DNA of 64,000 nt from Maniola hyperantus (taxonomy: Eukaryota; Arthropoda; Insecta; Lepidoptera; Nymphalidae): positions 4,610,520-4,674,519 of the forward strand of contig NC_048562.1 in assembly GCF_902806685.2 (NCBI RefSeq), in the 5' to 3' direction. Of the stretch, positions 40,834-51,149 are shown one piece after another. The translations under genes and the position numbers were made by a program. The first letter of the stretch is position 1, and every line of letters begins with the position of its first letter. The notes beneath the pieces were generated by a model. It was not told the origin of the DNA. It saw nothing but the letters and a program-made list of their open reading frames with translations, and ran no database searches.

Positions 40834-41231
40834 TACCTCAAAAGGAAAAACGGAACCCTTATAGGATCACTTTGTTGTCTGTCTGTCAAGAAACCTACAG
40901 GGTACTTCCCGTTGACCTAGAATCATTATATTTGGCAGGTAGGTAGGTAGGTCTTATAGCAGAAATTCAGGGGAAAATCTGAAACCGAGAATATGTGGTT
41001 ACATCACACAAAAATTGAAATTGTGGTCATGAACTAATAATTAGTATTTTCAATTTTAGATAACTATATCAAGTGGGGTATCATATGAAAGGTCTTCACC
41101 TGTGCATTTTAAAACAGATTTTTATTTATTTTTATGCATCATAGGTTTTGAATTATCGTGCGAAATGTGGAAAAAATAAGGGTATAGTACGGAACCCTCG
41201 TTGCGCGAGCCTGACTAGCACTTAGCCGGTT
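40834..41231 (+). repeat. Family C copy, first bases missing
   Basis: ACCTCAAAAGGAAAAACGGA to CTTAGCCGGTTTTTTTT. Confidence 0.78.
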
Positions 41232-41270
41232 TTTTTTGTGGGAACATCTTTGTGAGTCGTTAGAATGCTG

Positions 41271-41375
41271 CATTTATAAATGCGAGTGTGTTTGTTTGCT
41301 TGTCGGTTTATTAGTTTGTTGGTTTGTCCTTCAATCACGTCGCAACGGAGCAATGGATCGACGTGATTTTTTGTA
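41271..41375 (+). repeat. Family B2, 5' part
   Basis: CATTTATAAATGCGAGTGTG to GACGTGATTTTTTGTAT, then directly into SINE E. Confidence 0.7.
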
Positions 41376-41592
41376 TCATCTTCATGACCAACCAACTTAT
41401 CGCCAGCTCACTGCAGAGCACAGGTCTCCTCTCAGTGAGAATAGTTTTGGCCATAGCCACGCTGGCCAAATGCCGATTGGCAGACTTCAGACACCATTAT
41501 GGAGAACTCTCAGGCATGCAGGTTTCCTCACGATGTTTTCCTTCACCGTTAAAGCAAGTGATATTTAATTACGTACTTAAAACGCACATAAT
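41376..41592 (-). repeat. SINE family E, tRNA head missing
   Basis: CATCTTCATGACCAACCAAC, GCATGCAGGTTTCCTCACGA and CACCGTTAAAGCAAGTGATA to AACGCACATAATT. Confidence 0.7.
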
Positions 41593-42149
41593 TTGTCAAA
41601 AAAAAAAAATCCGAGGGATATAGGAGTTTGAAATTGGCGAAGTGTAACCCCGCGGCACGCGGACGAAAACTAAGTACTAACAATATAAAGACCACAATTA
41701 TCCCAATCAGGAATGTGATCTAGCAAAAATTTGAAAATTTCAACTCTCTACTACGGTTTGTAGCGGCAATAAACAGACCTAACCTCATTGCTTCATATGC
41801 GCAAAACCCCTGGACTTGTAGCGCGATACAAAATATTAATAGCGCCATCTGTCATCACATGTTGAAAACATGCGAAACAAACACACCTTCACGGCATCGC
41901 GCTCCGCTGACTCCTTAGGTCCTCAGATTCAAAAAATCTTTACTAAATTTATAACCGAGAGTTTCTAAATCCCATCAGTTTTGGTGGTCAGGTCCCGTAC
42001 AGCATCAGGATTAAGGAGTTGGAATCTAAATTTTTTATCGTTTCTCTATCGATTAAAAAAAAATTACGCAAATCGGTTCAGAAATCTCGGAGATTTCGGT
42101 GTGTATATATAGGTAGAAAAATAAAACTCCTCCTTTTTTTGAAAGTCGG

Positions 42150-42375
42150 TTAAAAAGTAGCCTGTGTTACTCCTTGGTTAATCCTCCACGTTCCGAAGAT
42201 GGCTAATCTTCAGAACGGCTGAACCTATTTTGATGGAACGTTCAAACAGACAGACAAAAATTTTAAAAACATGTGATTCAGTTATAGTACCATATGAGCT
42301 TGAGGTAGTTATTTCTAAATCACAGACAGACACTTCAATTTTATTTATTAGTATAGAGTATAGATATAGATTATT
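42150..42375 (-). repeat. Dispersed repeat family U
   Basis: AGTAGCCTGTGTTACTCCTT, CAGAACGGCTGAACCTATTT, CAAACAGACAGACAAAAATT and GATTCAGTTATAGTACCATA. A forward copy is at 63520-63760. Confidence 0.65.
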
Positions 42376-43075
42376 TTTAATTCGAACCGCTGGCTGGGAT
42401 GTGGAAGGCCCTTTCAGCATCAGTTTTCCCCTCCACTGGGTACCTTTAAGTCAAGAGTGAATAGGCATCTTACAGGCAAGCGCGCTCCGTCATAGGCTGC
42501 ATCATCACTTGGCTGTAAGACCGGCTAAAAAATCTTCTCTTAAAGGCGTGTGTTTAAACATTAAATACCAGGAATATTCCATTCCAGGTCACAGATCAAT
42601 TAGCCTTTTGGATTTCGAGTTCACATTTTTTGCTCGCTCCTTAATGGCTAAATCAATCATATGGTGAAATTATCATTTTTTCTTCACAGTGATTTCACGG
42701 GCGATTTTTTATTTTCGCACTTAAAATTTATTTAACTAGGAATAGGGTATTTTATCCTTTTTTGAAAAGTGTCTTAATTTAATTCTTAAGTGATAATAAA
42801 CTACCGAAAAATTTCCAAAACGTTTTATTCGATAGATAAGTGCAATAAAAATACATTTAAATTTTGCATCGCAATTTCGCCGCGAAAACGCTACCCGCCA
42901 TCTTTTAGCTGTTATGACGTCACACGGATTGGTAAGCAACGGTGTTTTCTTAGTATACACTACAATTACAATCCATGTGACGTCACAGTCAGAATTAACA
43001 TGGCGGCTACTGTATCATGTGTTTTGGATATTTGTAGAACAGATTAAAAAAGTGAAATCTTGTTTATACATTTTT
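42376..43075. other. Intergenic DNA with a small inverted repeat
   Basis: No gene is supported. GCCATCTTTTAGCTGTTATG, then ACGTCACACGGATTG, is roughly inverted at CAATCCATGTGACGTC...CATGGCGGC (42896-43010), suggesting an old TIR element. A 16-codon ATG frame over the right arm is incidental. Confidence 0.45.
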
Positions 43076-43077
43076 TC

Positions 43078-43667
43078 TCGGGCTACTTAAGGTAGCAAAA
43101 AATTCTTTTCACATGATCTTTCACTGTGAAACGGTCCATCTCTACATGGTAGGATGATGCTATGCCCTGCAATAAAATTCGCTTCACAGAATCTGCTGCA
43201 AACGAAAAGTTTAATTGTAACAATAAATATCAATTTAAAATACCCCACGCGTCTTATTAGAGTCGATTGTCTTTAACTACCATGGTGTGCATCTTTGGCC
43301 ATTAACTAGATTTATACATGTGTTCTCGTCCGCGCGCTTTTTAGCGTCTTAGTTCTGGTCAATGACTGTGCACGCGGTAAATTCAAACAATAAAATGTAA
43401 TAATTTTCAAACTCTGTGAGATTTTGCTTCGGGATTTTTCACAGGCTACTTAGGTAGCGAAAAAGGTTTTTCATATGATTTTTCACATGCTACCTGTGAA
43501 ACGCTACATCTCTACATTGTATGATGATGCTATGCCCGCAATAAAATTCGCTTTAAAGAATTCGTCGCAAACGAAAAGTTTAATTGTGACAATAAATATC
43601 AATTAAAAGTACTACACGCGTCTTATTAGAGTCGATTGTCTTTAATTGTTATAGTGTGCATCTTTAA
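43078..43667. repeat. Direct duplication, two about 220-bp copies
   Basis: 43078-43297 and 43443-43667 share GGCTACTTAAGGTAGC, GTGAAACGGTCCATCTCTAC, AATAAAATTCGCTT, GCAAACGAAAAGTTTAATTG and CGCGTCTTATTAGAGTCGAT. The spacer of about 145 bp is different. Confidence 0.7.
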
Positions 43668-43726
43668 ATTGGTACGTACTCCATTGTAGTACATTGTATT
43701 GAGAATTGATAGCATTTGAATTGATC

Positions 43727-43832
43727 ATAGCCGTGATAGCCTAGTGGTTTAAACGTCTGCCTTTTTTCGGAAGGTCGCAGTTTCGATGTCGCTTTAGCTA
43801 ACTTTTTCGAGTCTGTTGTAAGAAATTAAATA
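43727..43832 (+). repeat. SINE family E, head only
   Basis: CATAGCCGTGATAGCCTAGT and TTAAACGTCTGCC, then a diverged B-box (AGTTTCGATGTC) and ATTAAATATCATC. Confidence 0.6.
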
Positions 43833-43851
43833 TCATCAAGAGAATTCCTAT

Positions 43852-44112
43852 TGCCTCGTCTACTGGTTAGCTTATTCGACTGAGGATGACGAGGTCCTGG
43901 GTTCGGTTCCCGGGTCGGGGCAAAAACAGGTATGTATTGGGTTTTTCTATTAAGAATTTCTCAGTACTAAGCCCGCAGTTAGGTAGTTGGCGGTGTGTCA
44001 CCCCCGTGCACGTATAGATGCCGGTCCTGCGCCTGATCTCTCTCCGGTCATGTCACATTTCCGTCCCATTAAACTTTGAGAGTGAAGGCCAAAACAACTG
44101 CGCTCTATTATT
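43852..44112 (+). repeat. tRNA-derived SINE family Q
   Basis: The head TGCCTCGTCTACTGGTTAGC has a 7-bp acceptor stem with CGGGGCA and a GGGTTCGGTTCCCGG T-arm, but lacks T33 and a good anticodon stem. The body has CAGTACTAAGCCCGCAGTTA and TCTCCGGTCATGTCACATTT and ends in TATTATTATT. Confidence 0.65.
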
Positions 44113-44114
44113 AT

Positions 44115-44292
44115 TCAAAGTCAAAGTCAAAGTCAAATGATTTATTCAAAATAGGTAATGAATTACTCTTTTTGATGGTTTGATGTTGGATTTGTAAGAT
44201 ATAGTGGTGATAATTATTACGCAAACTTAAAACTAAAGCTACGAGGGTTCCAAACGCGCCCAGGTCTGAGAAGAGCCCACAGCAAACTCACA
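44115..44292 (-). repeat. Family H LINE tail, reverse
   Basis: CAAAGTCAAAGTCAAAGTCA, ATTCAAAATAGGTAATGAAT and CGAGGGTTCCAAACGCGCCC. Adjacent to SINE Q. Confidence 0.72.
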
Positions 44293-44595
44293 CATATTAC
44301 CACAAAATTGACCACACTAAAGTGGTAATAATTCTTACCATTAATGGTATAACACCACCAAACGGATTTTCCAATAGTCAGTCAATAACCGTCAAGTTTT
44401 CAATCGTCTTCATTTGCAACTTCAAAATGGCGGTCCAACTTCTTGCCATCAATGCTGGGGGCGAGTTGACAAAATATATATGTCTCTGTCTGCTTCACCA
44501 GTTCTTGCTAGCGCTGACTCGCTCTGGCTAGATGTAGTGATGACACGTGATGACGCTTTCTGGAAAAGAAATGGGTTCGTTTTAAGTTCGTTTTT

Positions 44596-45020
44596 AGGGT
44601 TCTGTACTGCAAAAGGAAAAAGGAATCCTTGTAAGATGACTGTGTTGTCTGTCTGTCTGTCAAGAAAACCTATAGGGTACTTCCCGCTGACCTAGAATCC
44701 TGAAATTTGGTAGGTGGATAGGTCTTATAGCAGACATTCGGGGGAAAACCTGAAAACCGTGAATTTGTGGTTACATCACACAACAAAAAAATTAAATTGT
44801 GGTCATTAACTAATAATTAGTATTTTCAATTTTCAAAGTAAGATAACTATATCAAGTGGGGTATCATATGAAAGGGCTTTAATGGTACATTCTAAAACAG
44901 ATTTTTATTTACTTTTATGCATAATAATTTCTGATTTATCGTGCAAAATGCCGAAAAAAATACCCGAGTACGGAACCCTCGGTGCGCGAGACTGAGTCGC
45001 TACTTGACCGGGTATTTTTT
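44596..45020 (+). repeat. Family C, full copy
   Basis: AGGGTTCTGTACTGCAAAAG to GAGTCGCTACTTGACCGG. Confidence 0.76.
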
Positions 45021-45765
45021 CAGTAACCTTTCAAGTATAAGTCCCGCAAATTGCTAATGCGCGTGGCCTCCATTTTAGTGACGTCAGCACTAGACTCCGG
45101 GGCCAGAAAACGACCTAGAGTAGTAATTTAAAAAATGGCCACAATATTTTATGAGGTCTCCAGTTTCATATAAGTCATATCTCTTGTGAAAATCTAATGG
45201 CACGTGAAGGAAGATGCTCATTTCTCAATTACCAACAAAACAAACCAATTTATGCCTTTGCCATGCAAAAGACAACCTTAATACCACGTAATAAAAGGTA
45301 TAAAGAAGTTTTCAAGTTAATAGGAGCATATAGCTCCTGTTAAGCAAAAATGGACTCTATAACATTTAAATTAGAGTACAGAAATGGTATCAAGTATGTG
45401 CAATAATGTCAAGCAAAATTGGACTTTACATTGAAAAAATAGAATTTAAAATTGTTGCAAGTATGTACAGATAATGTAGAGATGTCGTCAAGTTGTAGTT
45501 TTAAAGTGGGATTTATTAGTATAGGTTCGAACCGGTGTTTGCGAGACCAGTGCGGTTTAGGTTTCCAGAATGACTGGAGTTGGAGAGTAAGAAAAAATAA
45601 ACGATTTTTCCTACCATTTTTTTATTTTCTACCAATTAATGGTACGTCTATCCGATTTTTTTTGGTGGCAGTAATTTTTGGGATATTCTGTTTAATGGTT
45701 TATCCACCCTAAAATAGCCATACACATACGTGCGTAGTGCGTCCTTAGCAAAGTGTGTCCGTCTT
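45021..45765. other. Intergenic DNA
   Basis: GGCCTCCATTTTAGTGACGT with TCATATAAGTCATATCTCTT looks like old repeat text. The 86-codon frame at 45452-45712 is AT-rich, has no recognisable domain, and is not called a gene. Confidence 0.4.
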
Positions 45766-46072
45766 ATAGGATCAGAAAACGGAACACTTATAAGATCACT
45801 TTGTTGTCTGTCTGTCATGAAACCTACAGGGTACTTCCCGTTGACCTAGAATCATGAAATTTGGCAGGTAGCTAGGTCTTATAGCAGACATTCGGGGAAA
45901 AATCTGAAAACCGTGAATTTGTGGTTACATCACAAAAAATAAAATTAATTTGTGGTCATGAAGTAATAATTAGTATTTTCATTTTTCGAAGTAAGATAAC
46001 TATATCAAGTGGGGTATCATATGAAAGGTCTTCACCTGTGCATTCTGAAACAGATGTCAAAAACTATGATAC
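45766..46072 (+). repeat. Family C, truncated at both ends
   Basis: ATAGGATCAGAAAACGGAAC to CCTGTGCATTCTGAAACAG. Confidence 0.7.
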
Positions 46073-46105
46073 ATTTAAAATAAATAACAATCTGTTTTAG
46101 TTTTT

Positions 46106-46521
46106 AGGGTTCCGTACCTCAAAAGGAAAAACGGAACCCTTATAGGATCACTTTGTTGTCTGTCTGTCTGTCTGTCAAGAAACCTACAGGGTGCTTCCCG
46201 TTGACCTAGAATCATGAAATTTAGCAGGTAGGTGGGTCTTATAGGCTTTAGGGGAAAAATCTGTAAACCGTGAATTTAGAGTTAGATCACACAAAAAAAA
46301 ATGTGGTCATGAACTAATAATTAGTATTTTCAATATTCGAAATAAGATAACTATATCAAGTGGGGTATCATATGAAAGGGCTTTACCTGTGCATTCTACA
46401 ACAGATTTTTATTTATTTTTATGCATCATAGTTTTTGTATTATCGTGCAAAATGTCGGAAAAATACGACTGTAGTACGGAACCCTCAGTGTGCGAGCCTG
46501 ACTCGCACTTGGCCGGTTTTT
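46106..46521 (+). repeat. Family C, full copy
   Basis: AGGGTTCCGTACCTCAAAAG to TGACTCGCACTTGGCCGG, only about 35 bp after the preceding copy. Confidence 0.8.
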
Positions 46522-46639
46522 CCTTTTGAGGTACGGAACTTTAAAAATGCCTACGGGCCTCATTCCTTATCTATAAAGAGAAACTCAGTGCAAAATTTCA
46601 GCTTTCCGGATCCAAGGATTTGAGCTGAGCGTTGATGAC

Positions 46640-47290
46640 AGTCAGTTAGGACTTTTCCTTTTATATATTTGGATTTTCTACCATTTTCTTATGGTGTTGC
46701 AAGTATTTGTACATTAACTTTGCGCAAATCTTTGGAAAAATATTTTTTTCATGCCCTTTTAGCTTTTACATAAGTTTTTGGTAATTAATAATTTAATAAT
46801 TTTTAAAGCAATATCCGCAGCGTAAAATTAAATAAAAAAAAAACTCACCAAAAAGTGTCGTAACCGCGAAAGTACGAATCGACAACCATTTTGAAACGAT
46901 CCCTTTACGAGTTTAATTTTTTAATGTTTTTTTTTTTAAATAAACTTTTTAAATCAAAATGCATTTAGGTATTATGCAATAAATGAGGACGATCATTTTC
47001 GAAATATTTTTTTCAATTTTTTTAACATCAGGGCAATTATTTAGTAACGTTCTTTTTTCAAAGTTCAACTAGTTTTTTTTTATTTGGGACGGTTTTTCCC
47101 CCAGATAACTTTTTAATTTTAATTATGAGGCAAAGGCAACTATGCTCGGTCAAATCTGAATAGTATCTGGGATGCTGGGTACAATGGGGGGGAGGAGTCA
47201 ATTGCTGAATTGCATACAATGACCGTTAAAGTAGTTGTTACGGGTTTTGGGCCCATTTAATTTATTGGCTATTATGCGCCTACTCTTATG
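46640..47290. other. AT-rich intergenic DNA
   Basis: No gene or repeat family is recognised; long poly-T and poly-A runs. Confidence 0.4.
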
Positions 47291-47292
47291 GA

Positions 47293-47372
47293 GATGTTAT
47301 AGCCTAGTGGTTAAGACGTCCTATTCGGGATGTCTGGGGTTTGATCTCGCAAACGCACCTCTAACGCTATGG
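47293..47372 (+). repeat. SINE family E, head fragment
   Basis: GTTATAGCCTAGTGGTTAAG and ACGTCCTATTCGGGATGTCT, then GGGGTTTGATCTCGC. It is diverged. Confidence 0.55.
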
Positions 47373-47494
47373 ATAATCCCATAAAAAATTTGGATTCAAA
47401 CTCCTCAATCCTGATGCTGTACGGGACCTGGCCACCGAAACTGATGTGATATAGAAACTGTCGGTCATAAATTGACATTGGAGGTCAAAAGGAA

Positions 47495-47923
47495 AAACCA
47501 GCCAAGTGCGAATCAGGCTCGCGCACTGGGGGTTCCGTATACCTACTACAGTGGTATTTTTTCGACATTTTGCACGATAATTCAAAAACTATGATGCATA
47601 AAAATAAATAAAAATCTGTTTTAGAATGCACAGGTGAAGCCCTTTCATATGATACCCCACTTGATATAGTTATCTTACTTCGAAAATTGAAAATACTAAT
47701 TATTAGTTCATACCACAATTTAATTTTTTTTGTGTGATCTAACCCTAAAATCATGGTTTTCACATTTCCCCCCGAATGTCTGCTATAAGAGCTACCTACC
47801 TGCCAAATTTCATGATTCTAGGTCAACAGGAAGTATCATGTAGGTTTCTTGACTGACAGATAGACAGACAACAAAGTGATCCTATAAGGGTTCCGTTTTT
47901 CCTTTTGAGGTACGGAACCCTGA
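47495..47923 (-). repeat. Family C, full copy, reverse
   Basis: AACCAGCCAAGTGCGAATCA to TTTTGAGGTACGGAACCCTG. Confidence 0.78.
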
Positions 47924-47924
47924 A

Positions 47925-48176
47925 AATGGAACCTTTATAGGATCACTTTGTTGTCTGTCTGTCAAGAAACCTAATAGGGTTATCACTCGGTAGTTTAAAC
48001 GCTAAAATAACCTATAGGGTACTTCCCATTGACCTAGAATAATGAAATCTGGCAAGAAGGTAGGTCTTATAGCAGACGATAAGGGGAACAATCTGAAAAC
48101 CGTGAATTTGTCGTTACATAACAAGAAAAAATTAAAATGTGTTCATAAACAAATGCTGCTATTTTCAACTTTCAAA
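47925..48176 (+). repeat. Family C, 5' part, facing the previous copy
   Basis: AATGGAACCTTTATAGGATC, a short GTCTGTCTGTC run, then CCCATTGACCTAGAATAATG. It forms an inverted pair with 47495-47923. A short foreign insert (TATCACTCGGTAGTTTAAAC) lies inside. Confidence 0.65.
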
Positions 48177-48595
48177 GTAATGAGGAAGTTTCAGGGCGAA
48201 CGTTCCGTAAAATTTTCATAGATGGCGCTGTTTACTGCACCCACTAAAAACGAAAAATAATTTCCGAGCGAAGGTATACGCTATAATAATTTGTACGTAA
48301 AACATCCTGCAAAACAACAACGTCAATAAAACATACCGACAGCCAGGCAGCTCTTTCAGCTCTGTCCTCTGAGGTTGTTAACTCAAGACTGGTTGAAAAC
48401 TGCAGAGACACCCTGGCCCAATACCGGGTGGTTCTACGCTAGGTACCAGAGCATGCTGGAATAGTTGGCATCGAAAATGCTGACATTCTGGCTAAATCAT
48501 ATAGATATAGGTATTATTTTTCGTTTTTAGTGGGTGTACACAGCGCCATCTATGAATTTTTTTTGGAACGTTCGCCCTGAAACTTCCTCATTACT
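48177..48595. mobile_element. TIR element carrying an RNase H fragment
   Basis: AGTAATGAGGAAGTTTCAGG ... CACTAAAAACGAAAAATAAT (left, about 85 bp) is inverted at 48512-48595. Between the arms lies a piece of retrotransposon RNase H, described separately. No transposase is present. Confidence 0.75.
48338..48499 (+). pseudogene. RNase H domain fragment of a non-LTR retrotransposon, dead
   Basis: Fifty-four codons read DSQAALSALSSEVVNSRL, then VENCRDTLAQYRVV, one in-frame TAG, then VPEHAGIVGIENADILAKS. The DSQAAL and ENADILAK blocks are the catalytic-Asp motifs of retroelement RNase H. The stop replaces a usual Trp and GIENAD replaces the usual GNEXAD. It cannot be expressed as an enzyme. Confidence 0.75.
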
Positions 48596-48611
48596 ATACC
48601 AAGTGGGTTAT

Positions 48612-48687
48612 AGTAATCTTTCGGGGGCGCGGGCGTTCTAAGGGGGCGTTCCCTGCCCGATATTGCCATCTCGACCTGTCGCGTATA
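48612..48687. mobile_element. TIR element family I, right part
   Basis: GGGGCGTTCCCTGCCCGATA to CATCTCGACCTGTCGCGTAT. The left end is missing. Confidence 0.6.
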
Positions 48688-48937
48688 GGTATGCATTATG
48701 CATGCTTTGCTTTGGTATTGAACTTGCAAGTATATACTTCACAACACAAGGCTCATGTAGGTATATTCAAGGTTAAATCATTCATGCTATTTAGATATTG
48801 AACGGTTAATTAAATCATTGAAGTGACTAGGTAGGCACTCCGTCACAATAAGGGTGCTTGTCCACTAAAGCAGATGCTTCGATGACAAGATATTCGACTA
48901 CCCAAAGAAAACAGTGTACAGTAAGCTGGCAGGAAAT

Positions 48938-49108
48938 TTTGTACAGTACGCGGCAGAAAGTAATGTACATCGACCTTTAGAAGTTGTCTCTGTCGTTGAG
49001 ACCGACAAAACGTCATATAGTCATGAGTGACAGAGATAACGCTCCACAAAGCCATAATATCGTTCTAAAGGCCGATGTACATTATTTTCTGCCGCGTACT
49101 GTACGCCG
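48938..49108. mobile_element. Foldback family J
   Basis: ACAGTACGCGGCAGAAAGTA, GTACATCGACCTTTAGAA, then CATTATTTTCTGCCGCGTAC at the right. The termini are inverted copies; the inner arms are partly lost. Confidence 0.7.
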
Positions 49109-49175
49109 TCACAATAAGGGTGCCTGTCCACTAAATCAGATGCTTCGATGATATTACGACTAACGAAAGAAAGGA

Positions 49176-49354
49176 GTGTACAGTACTCGGCAGGAATTTT
49201 TGTACATCGACCTTGAGAAAGAAATAGCGGTTCCATAGAGCGTTGTCTCTGTTGACGAGACCGGCATAACGTCACATAGGTATGGGTGACACTGACAGAG
49301 ACAACGCTCTACGAAGCCGAAATCTCTTTCTAAAGGTTGATGTACTTCTTTCGA
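49176..49354. mobile_element. Foldback family J, second copy
   Basis: GTGTACAGTACTCGGCAGGA, TAGAGCGTTGTCTCTGTTGA and the inverted GACAGAGACAACGCTCTACG, then AAAGGTTGATGTAC. A direct repeat (GTCACAATAAGGGTGC) precedes this and the previous copy. Confidence 0.7.
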
Positions 49355-49506
49355 AAACCGTGACTTTGTGGATCACTAAAATAAGGCGGCTGTATGGCGC
49401 CGGTTTACTTATTGGGGCCATCTTTTACTCATCGTCTATGCTAAAAAAATGCAGATGACGTAGTACACTCTTAATGTTTTTCCGTTTGAAGCATACTGAT
49501 TTTTTT

Positions 49507-49665
49507 TTCATAGAGATAGCGAGCAAACGAGCAGGCGGTCACTTGATGTTAAGTAATTACCGCCATTTGCAGCACCAGAGGAACCGCCGATGCGTTGCCG
49601 GCCTTTTAGGAATTTGTTGGTCCACCCCTTGAATAACCCCATGTTGTACTCAAGGTGGAAAAAAA
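49507..49665 (-). repeat. Dispersed repeat family R, reverse
   Basis: GAGATAGCGAGCAAACGAGC to CCTTGAATAACCCCATGTTG, the reverse of 16613-16840 without its insertion. Confidence 0.7.
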
Positions 49666-49690
49666 AACCACTATTATTTTATTATTTTTA

Positions 49691-49696
49691 TTTATT
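49691..49696 (-). terminator. Probable polyadenylation signal for Adat3
   Basis: AATAAA on the minus strand about 235 nt after the Adat3 stop, in an AT-rich stretch with further overlapping AATAAA-like hexamers. Confidence 0.45.
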
Positions 49697-49754
49697 GCAA
49701 TTTGCACATATTTTGCAATTAGTATTGTAAAAAAATCAAGTCAGTAATTTTAAG

Positions 49755-49916
49755 GCGGTGCCTCATGCTTGCAACAAACAACATACAGCATTGGCAAACA
49801 CCACAAAGTTCTACGAAGTAGGTACTTCACGATTCCATTGGAGAATATGCGAACACCCGTCCACACGCTTGCCATTGCTTGTTATCTGCTGTTGGTCGCA
49901 AGCATGTGAGGCCGTC
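49755..49916. mobile_element. Small TIR element in the Adat3 3' flank
   Basis: CGGTGCCTCATGCTTGCAAC at the left is roughly inverted by GTCGCAAGCATGTGAGGCCG at the right, 160 bp apart. The size and ends fit a hAT-like MITE. It ends 13 bp past the Adat3 stop, so it probably forms most of the 3' UTR. Confidence 0.6.
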
Positions 49917-49929
49917 ATAAGAAAATCAG

Positions 49930-51114
49930 CTATAAAAATCCAGTGAACACTTCAAAGTGATGATTCAGAGAGGGAACAGTTTGTAGTTTTACGGACGAGC
50001 ACAAAGCACCACACACGTTATTTTTGAAGCAAAAGAACACGCGCTTCGCTCGTGCGTGGACCAAAGCCATCGCGCACATCATACAAGGCTCCTTTAACAT
50101 GTAGATGTCATAACCAGTGCATAAATATGGACCATCTTTTTCTCCACTATCCTTGTCCAAAACAGTTTGCGAGCCACTGTTTACTCCATGTAAATCTTTT
50201 GCTCCATGCGATTTACTTTTTGCCTTCTTTTTATTTATTCCAATTATGAATTGAGGGAATTTATATTTTAAATGATGTATTAGTTCTTTTTCAATACCAG
50301 GTAATACGTTATCGTCGCATTCTGTAGACCATACACCTCCATTTTGTGTTTTAGCCACATTATCAATGGCCACCATAGCAGAATGCTGCATAGGATGTTC
50401 TTCTCTAAAGTCATAGGCTATCGTGACAATCCTAATACGTTTAGGATCGACAACCACTGTTACGTTAACATTCTTAAATACATTGTTTACTACAAAATTC
50501 ACTCCTTTATATATGGCATACCATTTCGCTATTTCAAAAACTGCTTCCATATACTTTCTATGACATTTCACTTCATGTAAACTAAAAAAATTATCGCTTA
50601 CTAGTTTTTCGTGATATTCGTTACGGTGAAAATGACAAGACCATATTTTTCTGAGTTCGTTATATTGTTTGGTGACTTTCGGAGGCAGCATCGGTACATC
50701 TACTTCTTTGAAATACTCAAAGATATCTTTCAATTCTGTTACATGACTTTCTATATACTCTTGTATAGAAGATGTGTTTTGTACAAATGTCGTTGGACAT
50801 AGTATTACGTCTCTCCGACATACCCTTTTGAGGTGGGACAGTTCTTTCAAAGGTATCTTTTCGTTAAGTATCAGAATTGTTCGTGATATAGTCTTCATGT
50901 TCCTTATATGTCCAGCGTACACTTTGATTAACGGTAATGGCTGATACAAATCACCGTTTATGATTGGTTGTAGGTTTTTCTCCGAGCTGCTTATTTGTTC
51001 TATACACTTGTTAATAGTTTCCATGTAATTATTATTGATATTGTCAGTTAATTTTGGCTTTTTTTCTGGAGGTTCTATTTCAGAAGACATTTCGTTAACA
51101 GTAAATGTCACCAA
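49930..51114 (-). CDS. Adat3: tRNA-specific adenosine deaminase subunit 3 (ADAT3/Tad3), single exon
   Basis: This encodes a 394-residue protein, the non-catalytic partner of ADAT2. The heterodimer converts A34 to inosine in tRNA anticodons. The N-terminal half (about residues 50-150) is the ADAT3-specific domain. The deaminase fold follows: VVVDPKRIRIVTIAYDF, then HPMQHSAMVAIDNVA (zinc ligand His244), then CTGYDIYMLKEPCMMCAMAL (zinc ligands Cys344 and Cys347), and VHARAKRVFF. The position held by catalytic Glu in active deaminases is Ala here (HSA, versus HAE in ADAT2 and HAV in human ADAT3), consistent with a structural role. The C-terminus ends FEVFTGFL, near the usual place. The start could also be Met9 (51090). 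Confidence 0.93.
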   Translation of the reverse strand: MVTFTVNEMSSEIEPPEKKPKLTDNINNNYMETINKCIEQISSSEKNLQPIINGDLYQPLPLIKVYAGHIRNMKTISRTILILNEKIPLKELSHLKRVCRRDVILCPTTFVQNTSSIQEYIESHVTELKDIFEYFKEVDVPMLPPKVTKQYNELRKIWSCHFHRNEYHEKLVSDNFFSLHEVKCHRKYMEAVFEIAKWYAIYKGVNFVVNNVFKNVNVTVVVDPKRIRIVTIAYDFREEHPMQHSAMVAIDNVAKTQNGGVWSTECDDNVLPGIEKELIHHLKYKFPQFIIGINKKKAKSKSHGAKDLHGVNSGSQTVLDKDSGEKDGPYLCTGYDIYMLKEPCMMCAMALVHARAKRVFFCFKNNVCGALCSSVKLQTVPSLNHHFEVFTGFL

Positions 51115-51149
51115 ACACTGGGAAGTTTTTTATCTGTTGACCAGCGGCT

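Noticed and set aside
43852..43925. Functional tRNA gene
   Set aside because: The acceptor and T arms look good, but T33 and a proper anticodon stem are missing and a SINE body with a TATTATT tail follows.
45452..45712. 86-codon plus-strand frame
   Set aside because: No domain, no splice support, and low-complexity hydrophobic C-terminus from T-rich DNA.
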